8,979 nt of DNA from Verrucomicrobiota bacterium (GTDB taxonomy: Bacteria; Verrucomicrobiota; Verrucomicrobiia; Opitutales; UBA953). Position numbers and translations under genes: made by a program. Positions 4,503 through 8,979 of this stretch are shown in pieces. The notes beneath the pieces were generated by a model that saw nothing but the letters and a program-made list of their open reading frames with translations, did no database searches and was not told the DNA's origin. The number at the start of each line of letters is the position of its first letter. Position 1 is the stretch's first letter. The stretch covers positions 1 through 8,979 of the forward strand of contig RFRI01000045.1 in NCBI GenBank assembly GCA_009924535.1, given 5' to 3'.

Positions 4503-4554
4503 GACGAGCAAGTTAGACGCCAAGGGGTTATTCGCAGTAACCCTGGGCTGCGGC
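4503..4554 (-). ncRNA. element homologous to 3740-3817 (5' part)
   Basis: It begins GCCGCAGCCC directly after TTTCGA, contains the 6-bp hairpin GGGTTA-CTGCGAA-TAACCC (4525-4543), and ends with TTGCTCGTC, as does the 3764-3817 part of the other copy (52 versus 54 nt). The 7-nt loop CTGCGAA resembles an anticodon loop reading GCG. The 3' boundary is unclear: GCGCGGC, the 3' end of the other copy, recurs at 4391-4397 inside the 14-bp stem, so this may be a longer element including both hairpins. Confidence 0.4.
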
Positions 4555-4593
4555 TCGAAATCGGTTGATCCGGATGATCCGTCCGGAGCGGTG

Positions 4594-4608
4594 AGGTCAT
4601 GTTGACCT
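4594..4608. repeat. 6-bp inverted repeat AGGTCA-TGT-TGACCT
   Basis: Perfect inverted repeat with a 3-nt centre, near the start of the array. It is either a small RNA hairpin or a protein-binding site. A 3-nt RNA loop is strained, so an operator is conceivable. Confidence 0.3.
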
Positions 4609-4619
4609 GGAAAGTGAAA

Positions 4620-4682
4620 GCCTGAGGGCGGGTCTGTCCGCCCGGGCAGTCTAACTGTCCTCTGGCGGTACCGCCCTCAGGC
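4620..4682 (-). ncRNA. 63-nt rod-like RNA at head of array
   Basis: Ends pair perfectly over 12 bp (GCCTGAGGGCGG with CCGCCCTCAGGC). The interior continues with CCGCC/GGCGG and GG-CAGT/ACTG-CC around a TAG loop. The 3' end runs into TTTCACTTTCC, carrying the CACTTT signature found at the ends of other array elements. Read on the plus strand the stem is followed by a T-rich stretch after a 4-nt gap, so a plus-strand terminator is an alternative. A closed-end rod is the general shape of Y RNAs, but I see no sequence match. Confidence 0.5.
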
Positions 4683-4689
4683 GGTGTTT

Positions 4690-4830
4690 TTCTTCTTTTC
4701 TGATTTTGGCCCGAGATCTGACGATTCGGTATGGCAAGGAGCTGGATGAGGGAGACGTCGTACTTCGGCTTTGGAGGCCGTCGCTTGGGGGCGAATGTAG
4801 TCGGAGACTCATCGGTGGTATGGAGATGAG
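4690..4830 (-). other. leader region of the RNA array, no gene
   Basis: No credible ORF. A 6-bp hairpin CTCATC/GATGAG (4808-4830) starts just after the putative -10. A CGGC/GCCG hairpin lies near 4764-4782. Otherwise nothing is assignable. Confidence 0.3.
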
Positions 4831-4856
4831 AAAATACCTTAACGCAAAGGTGTCAA
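4831..4856 (-). promoter_or_regulatory. candidate promoter of the RNA array
   Basis: A perfect -35 hexamer TTGACA (4851-4856) faces the array, with TATTTT (4831-4836) as the best -10. The 14-nt spacing is shorter than the usual 16-18. It sits in the only AT-rich island of the window, between the haem-gene terminator and the array, where a promoter is expected. The -10 assignment is weak. Confidence 0.4.
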
Positions 4857-4907
4857 CATCAAGATAGTAATTATTTATCGTTTCGCTAAAATAGTCATAA
4901 AATGCTG

Positions 4908-4927
4908 TTTCATAATTGCTTATGAAA
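4908..4927. repeat. 8-bp perfect inverted repeat
   Basis: TTTCATAA and TTATGAAA with a 4-nt centre (GCAA on the minus strand). It lies between the haem-gene terminator and the candidate array promoter. It is either a transcription-factor operator or a second hairpin backing the terminator. Confidence 0.45.
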
Positions 4928-4960
4928 TAAAAACCCTGCCTTTCGCGCGAAAAGCAGGGT
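4925..4960 (-). terminator. intrinsic terminator of the haem-protein gene
   Basis: On the minus strand ACCCTGC pairs with GCAGGGT and extends inward as TTTTC/GAAAG around a GCGC loop, about 12 bp, followed at once by TTTTATTTC. It begins about 30 nt after the stop codon. Confidence 0.88.
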
Positions 4961-4991
4961 ATCGGAAGGCCGGACCTTTGGTCTAAACGCC

Positions 4992-7900
4992 TTACTTCGC
5001 CATAGGGACCTGGGAATTGCCCATGAGATAGGCAAGGAGGTCGCGCTGCTGCTCGGGCGTGAAGGCCTGTAGAAGGCCTTCCGGCATGAGCGAGAGGGGC
5101 AAGGTCTGGCGGGACTTGATGTCCTGCTTGTCGATCACGGTCTCCTGCCCGACGGAGCGCAGCGTGAGCGTGCGGTCGGTCTGCGCGCCGACGATGCCGC
5201 TGAGCACGCGACCGTCTTTCAGCGTGATGCTGTTGAGATAATACGCGGCATCCACGACGGCGCTGGGGTCGACGATGTTCTCGACGAGGTAGTTGAGGTC
5301 GTGACGACCGCTACCAGTGAGGTCGGGCCCGAGCGCGCCGCCTTCGCCGTAGAGCTTGTGGCACTGTCCGCAGACGCCCGCGAAGATGGCCCTGCCCTTG
5401 CCGAGGTCGGCCTTGGCGAGCGACTCCGGCGTATGCCGCGCCTTGAGCTCGGCGACGAGCTTGAGCTTGTCCGCCGAGGTCTCGCGCGCCTCGCCCCAGA
5501 CTTTCGCGAGCTGCTCATTGAGCTTCGGGTCATTGAACGCGCGGATCTGACGCGCGGCCGAAGGGCCGAGATGTTCCCGGCCGATCTTGCCGGCTTCGAT
5601 CGCGGCGAGGAGCTCCGCGGCGAACGAAGGACGCGCGACGAGGGCCATGATGACCTGCGGGCGTTCGTGAGGATAGAGCTGCGAATAGCGGCCGATGATC
5701 TTCTTGGCCACGTCACGGTCGTCGAACAGGGTCAGTCCCTGGACGGCCTCGAGGCTGAGCCCGCGGATGTTCAGGAGCTTCTCGCAGTCGCCGCGGAGAT
5801 TCTTGTCCTTCGCCTCGACGAGCGAAAGCAAGGCGACGGCGCGCTGATTGATCGGGGCGCTCTCGTCGAGCGCGACCTTGCGGATGTCGGCGAGGGCCTG
5901 TCCGTCGCCGAAGATGACGTTGAGCTGGCGGACCTTGCCGGCGGTGGCTTCGTCCGGAGCCGGCATCGCGGCGAGGAACTTCTCCCAAGCGGCGGGTTTG
6001 TTCGCCTTGCGCAGTCCTTTCAGCGCCTCGCTCATGCCGGCGACGACCGAGGCCTGCCCCTCGGGCATCTGGGCGAAGCTCTCGATCAGGGAATTAAGCG
6101 TGGCCGGCTCCTTCGCCGAAGCCTCGGCTATGCGGCGGGCGATGAGCTTCGTGACCTGCGGGATGCGGCAGACATGCGCGCAGTTGACGAGCTCGGCGAG
6201 CGGGAGCTCGCGGATGCCGGTCCAATAGAGAAGCGGCAGGTTATGGTCGGTGACGTCCTGTTCGTTGCGCAGAAGATGCTGGGCGACGAGCGAGCGTACG
6301 GGGGCGGAGAGATGCGGCAGGGCTTCGGCGAGGGCGAGGCGCACACGCTGGCCGCGGGATTCGCCAACAAGCTTGAGGAGCGCAGCTTCCTGTTCGTCGC
6401 CGTTGGCGATGAAGCCGGACTGCTGGGAGAACTTGGCCATGGCGTTGTTGCGGTTTACGAGCGGGTCGGTGAGCTCGCGTTCGATGAGGCGCGCGAGGAC
6501 ATCCTGACGCTGCTCGGCGAGGATGGCGGAGGGCGCGTAGTGCTTGAGGTGCTGCGCGGCGAAAGGCTTATTGGCCGACTTGACGGTCCGCAGGGCCTGC
6601 AGGGTCGAATGGGCGTTGAGCGCGAGGACGCTGTCTTCTTCGGAAGCGAGTTTCTCCCAAGCCGCGGTGGCGGACGAAAGGTCGACGCCCTTCCAGGCGC
6701 GTTCGCGGAGTTCCCAGCGGGCCATGCGGACAAGCCACTCGTTCTTGCTCCGCTGGAGTTCGACGAGTTCCGACGGGGTGGCCTTGGTGAGATCGACGCC
6801 GGGCTGCTTGGGGTCGCCGTAACTGACCTTGAAGATGCGGCCGGTGGTGCGGTGAATGCCGTCCTGGTCGTGACACTCGCCGATGTCGCTCCAGTCAAGG
6901 ATGGTGACGGCGCCGTCCGGACCCTGGCTGAGCTCGATGCCGCGGAACCACAGGTCATCCGACTTCAGGATGTCGGGCTGGTGCTTCATGATGAGCGCAC
7001 TGCCCTGGCGCTCGATGGCGTCGACGTTCGTGCGGCGGCCGTGCAGGTTGAGCGTCATGAGCTTGTCGCGATACTGCGCAGGCCAGTTGTCGCCTTGGTA
7101 GATCATCATGCCGACGTGCGCGTGGCCGCCACCGAGGCTGTCCGCGCCGCCCCGGCCGCCGTCGGGATCGTTCCACTTCTTGCCATTGTCCCAGTGGTAA
7201 TGGTCGGCGTGCTGGTCGATGAGGTCGTACACGAACGGATAGGGGTCCTCGCCGTGCATCCGCTTGAAGTGCGCGCCATGGATGCCCTGCCACGCATGAC
7301 CGATGACGGTGTTGATGAACAGCAGCTCGTGATCCTTGGTCCAATCGGAGCCCCAAGGGTTGGTGGTGCCGTGGCAATACGGCTCGAAGACCTTGGTCAC
7401 CGGATGATAACGCCAGAGGCCGCCGGCGGTCGCCTGTCGCTTTTCCTTGGGCACGCCCGGGACGTCGATCCATGAGGTGCTGGAGATGCCGACACGGCCG
7501 TAGAGCCAACCATCGGGACCCCACTTGAGTCCGTTGGCGAAGGTGTGACGGCTGGCGGCGGTGGTGCTGAAGCCGTCGAGCACGACTTGGGCCGGACCGG
7601 CGGGCTTATCGCCGTCCATGGGGATGAAGAGCAGGTTGGGCGGGCACATCGCGTACACGCCGCCGAAACCGCGCTCGATGCTGGTGAGCATCTGGACCTC
7701 GTCGGTGAAGACGGTGCGCTTGTCGAACTTCCCGTCGTGATCGCTGTCCTCGAGGATGACGATGCGGTCGCGCAGGATCAGGTCGAAGCGCTCTTTGCCG
7801 TCGGAATAGGTGTAGTTCTCGGCGATCCACAGGCGGCCGCGTTCGTCCCAGCAGAGGGCGATGGGCTGACGGACGTCCGGCTCGGCGGCAAAGAGCGTGG

Positions 7901-8048
7901 CCTTGAAGCCCTCGGGGAGGTGTAGCTGGGTGAGGGCCTCCGCCGGCGTGAGCAGCGGAATGGTCTCCTTCTGGTTGTTATGCGGCTCCGGGAACGGCGC
8001 GGCAAAGGCGGCGACACCGAGGACGAGGGCGAGACTGCGGGCGAACAT
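4992..8048 (-). CDS. PVC-type secreted propeller / c-type haem protein
   Basis: 1018 residues from the ATG at 8046-8048. A longer frame exists upstream, but its first 89 residues overlap the previous gene and lack protein character, whereas MFARSLALVLGVAAFAA is a clear signal peptide. Mature residues of about 30-420 match the 'membrane-bound dehydrogenase' N-terminal propeller of PVC bacteria (TIGR02604 type), with stretches such as FANGLKWGPDGWLYG, CHGTTNPWGSDW and GHAHVGMMIYQGDNWP. About 420-870 looks helical and HEAT-like. The C-terminus (about 880-1018) is the TIGR02603-type haem domain: CGQCH at 893-897 covalently binds haem, and M988 in SLMPEGLL is the probable sixth ligand. Expected in the periplasm as an electron-transferring enzyme, perhaps a sugar or polyol dehydrogenase; the substrate is unknown. 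It follows the 8114 gene by 65 nt on the same strand and has its own terminator. Confidence 0.95.
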   Translation of the reverse strand: MFARSLALVLGVAAFAAPFPEPHNNQKETIPLLTPAEALTQLHLPEGFKATLFAAEPDVRQPIALCWDERGRLWIAENYTYSDGKERFDLILRDRIVILEDSDHDGKFDKRTVFTDEVQMLTSIERGFGGVYAMCPPNLLFIPMDGDKPAGPAQVVLDGFSTTAASRHTFANGLKWGPDGWLYGRVGISSTSWIDVPGVPKEKRQATAGGLWRYHPVTKVFEPYCHGTTNPWGSDWTKDHELLFINTVIGHAWQGIHGAHFKRMHGEDPYPFVYDLIDQHADHYHWDNGKKWNDPDGGRGGADSLGGGHAHVGMMIYQGDNWPAQYRDKLMTLNLHGRRTNVDAIERQGSALIMKHQPDILKSDDLWFRGIELSQGPDGAVTILDWSDIGECHDQDGIHRTTGRIFKVSYGDPKQPGVDLTKATPSELVELQRSKNEWLVRMARWELRERAWKGVDLSSATAAWEKLASEEDSVLALNAHSTLQALRTVKSANKPFAAQHLKHYAPSAILAEQRQDVLARLIERELTDPLVNRNNAMAKFSQQSGFIANGDEQEAALLKLVGESRGQRVRLALAEALPHLSAPVRSLVAQHLLRNEQDVTDHNLPLLYWTGIRELPLAELVNCAHVCRIPQVTKLIARRIAEASAKEPATLNSLIESFAQMPEGQASVVAGMSEALKGLRKANKPAAWEKFLAAMPAPDEATAGKVRQLNVIFGDGQALADIRKVALDESAPINQRAVALLSLVEAKDKNLRGDCEKLLNIRGLSLEAVQGLTLFDDRDVAKKIIGRYSQLYPHERPQVIMALVARPSFAAELLAAIEAGKIGREHLGPSAARQIRAFNDPKLNEQLAKVWGEARETSADKLKLVAELKARHTPESLAKADLGKGRAIFAGVCGQCHKLYGEGGALGPDLTGSGRHDLNYLVENIVDPSAVVDAAYYLNSITLKDGRVLSGIVGAQTDRTLTLRSVGQETVIDKQDIKSRQTLPLSLMPEGLLQAFTPEQQRDLLAYLMGNSQVPMAK

Positions 8049-8113
8049 GGGGGTAAGACCACCCTTGTGCGGCCGAGGTTCCCCATCAACCCCAGACCAG
8101 AGGAAAGCCCCTC

Positions 8114-8979
8114 TCAGAAGCCTTTCGCGATCTGGCCGTACACGTCCGTCGAAGCGACCTGCGCGGGCAAGGCCGCCGAGGCGGGCGCGATGAGCACCGG
8201 CCAATCGAGCGGGTCTTCCGGGACACGGCCATGCGAGCCCTTCACGAGCGAGGCGTCCTGGGAGATGACTTTCATGAGCGCCTTGAACCCGAGCTTCTTT
8301 TTCAACAGGAACCAAGCGATGCTGAGCAGCGGGAAGCGGATCTTGGGATCGATGAACAGTTCGACGGGATCATACCCAGGCTTGCGGTGGATATCCACGC
8401 AGCGCGCGAAGTCGGGCTCACCCTGTCCTTCTTCCCACCAATAATATGAGAACCAGCTATGGTCGTCGGCGACGACCACGAAATCGCCGCTGCGGACATG
8501 CCTGATGCCGGCCGCGGCCTGGCCTTCGGCGTCGAGCACCTGGGCGACGCCGGGAGTGGCGAGCAATACTTTGCGGACCTCCTCGCGGATCGAGGAATCG
8601 AGGACGACGACGTGGGCGACCTGGTGGTCGACGACGGCGAAGGCCTTCGAATTGAAAGTGTCGAGGGTGAGGCTGCCATCCTCGGGCTTGAGCTCGAGCC
8701 AGTCGTGCGCACGTAGGACCTTGTTCAGCGGGACGGCACGGTCGACAGCGGTGATGGCGTATTCGGAGACGATGAGAACTTCGACGCCGCGGGCCTCGAG
8801 GAATTCGGCGAGGTCACCGACGAGCTGATCGACATCGCGACGTGCGACATCGCAGCGCGGGTCGGCCGGGCCGAAGCGCTGGAGGTCGTAGTCGAGGTGC
8901 GGCAGGTAGACCAAGCTGAGGTCGGGCTGCTCATGCTCTTCGATCCAGCGGGCCGAATCAGCGATCCACTGCGAGGACG
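8114..8979 (-). CDS. alkaline phosphatase superfamily / nucleotide pyrophosphatase-like protein (5' end cut)
   Basis: The frame is open to the window edge, so about 287 C-terminal residues are visible and the true start lies outside. Stretches LVYLPHLDYDLQRFGP, FNSKAFAVVDHQVAHV and DFARCVDIHRKPGYDPVELF are characteristic of a bacterial branch of the phosphodiesterase/nucleotide pyrophosphatase family, to which the EboF protein of EDB-type gene clusters also belongs. Compared with classical members, the motif D-x-x-G-H-x-x-G-P reads D-Y-D-L-Q-R-F-G-P and the usual S-D-H-G reads S-E-Y-A, so several metal ligands are replaced. This appears to be a trait of this branch and not local damage. A hydrophobic stretch, FPLLSIAWFLLKKKLGF, near the C-terminus may touch membrane. 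The ebo assignment is inference; neighbours outside the window would test it. Confidence 0.88.
   Translation of the reverse strand, partial: SSQWIADSARWIEEHEQPDLSLVYLPHLDYDLQRFGPADPRCDVARRDVDQLVGDLAEFLEARGVEVLIVSEYAITAVDRAVPLNKVLRAHDWLELKPEDGSLTLDTFNSKAFAVVDHQVAHVVVLDSSIREEVRKVLLATPGVAQVLDAEGQAAAGIRHVRSGDFVVVADDHSWFSYYWWEEGQGEPDFARCVDIHRKPGYDPVELFIDPKIRFPLLSIAWFLLKKKLGFKALMKVISQDASLVKGSHGRVPEDPLDWPVLIAPASAALPAQVASTDVYGQIAKGF

Noticed and set aside
4208..4600. 130-aa open frame on the minus strand within the array
   Set aside because: It crosses several stable RNA elements and the tRNA-Leu boundary; its composition (Ser/Arg/Pro-rich, no hydrophobic pattern) looks like chance reading of structured GC-rich DNA.
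3060..4690. CRISPR array
   Set aside because: The repeated short motifs have no uniform repeat-spacer length; they are ends and spacers of RNA elements.
3060..4690. Array explained as ordinary tRNA operon
   Set aside because: Only four elements are near-canonical tRNAs (Leu, Met/Ile, Arg, Pro); the rest lack anticodon arms or T-loops while keeping paired ends, so a plain tRNA operon does not explain the region.
5301..7475. 724-aa open frame on the plus strand
   Set aside because: Antisense of the haem-protein gene; long antisense frames arise from GC-rich third positions. The opposite strand has recognisable domains.
8049..8113. Terminator between the phosphatase-like and haem-protein genes
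   Set aside because: A 5-bp AGAGG/CCTCT hairpin occurs but is not followed by a T-run; read-through as one operon is as likely.
8049..8315. N-terminal extension of the haem protein to an upstream ATG
   Set aside because: These 89 residues overlap the preceding gene, are Arg/Gly-rich and precede a perfect signal peptide at 8048.
1..8979. Insertion sequence, integrase or attachment site
   Set aside because: No transposase or integrase frame, terminal inverted repeats or tRNA-fragment direct repeats were seen in the window, although tRNA arrays can be mobile.

Overview
The window looks like bacterial chromosome from the PVC group (Verrucomicrobia or Planctomycetes, my guess being Verrucomicrobia). 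The main reason is the very large secreted protein at 4992-8048, which joins the 'membrane-bound dehydrogenase' propeller to a C-terminal CxxCH haem domain, an architecture strongly enriched in that group. Coding DNA is GC-rich and start sites have little or no Shine-Dalgarno sequence. One short AT-rich island (about 4830-4935) separates the two halves.

Layout: 49-522 (+) encodes a small four-helix membrane protein. It converges on 548-1087 (-), an unrecognised soluble protein. 1235-2926 (-) encodes a complete bacterial Ro60/Rsr protein (TROVE plus von Willebrand A domain), followed by a strong intrinsic terminator at 1172-1225. 3060-4690 has no credible protein gene. It is a tightly packed minus-strand array of tRNAs, tRNA-like RNAs and stable hairpins, lying directly upstream of and co-oriented with rsr. 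4690-4930 is a leader or promoter region. 4992-8048 (-) is the haem protein with its own terminator (4925-4960), and 8114-8979 (-) is the 3' part of an alkaline-phosphatase-superfamily gene cut by the window edge.

The array is the main discovery. It holds near-normal tRNAs for Leu(CAG), Met/Ile(CAT), Arg(ACG) and Pro(GGG), plus a CAT element with a shortened D-arm. Between them are elements that keep a tRNA outline but are not translational tRNAs. Three of these (3220-3338, 3391-3507, 3514-3652) form one homologous family: acceptor stem, T-arm with a non-standard loop, and a long conserved arm in place of the anticodon arm. Different sequences in the three copies preserve the same helices, the same 2-nt bulge and the same internal loops. 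Elements are separated by spacers of mostly 4-8 nt. Two 3'-end signatures recur: an A followed by CTTT (hexamer CACTTT, six times) and an encoded CCA followed by TTTC. Hairpin loops read as GNRA tetraloops only on the minus strand, which fixes the transcribed strand.

Bacterial Ro60 proteins bind noncoding Y RNAs, and one known class (YrlA) mimics tRNA. The simplest inference is that this locus encodes Rsr together with its own RNA partners, expressed from an array rather than as one or two Y RNAs. Alternatives are a decaying tRNA array of mobile origin, or a set of tRNA decoys or substrates handled by Rsr. Covariation searches and small-RNA sequencing would decide between these.
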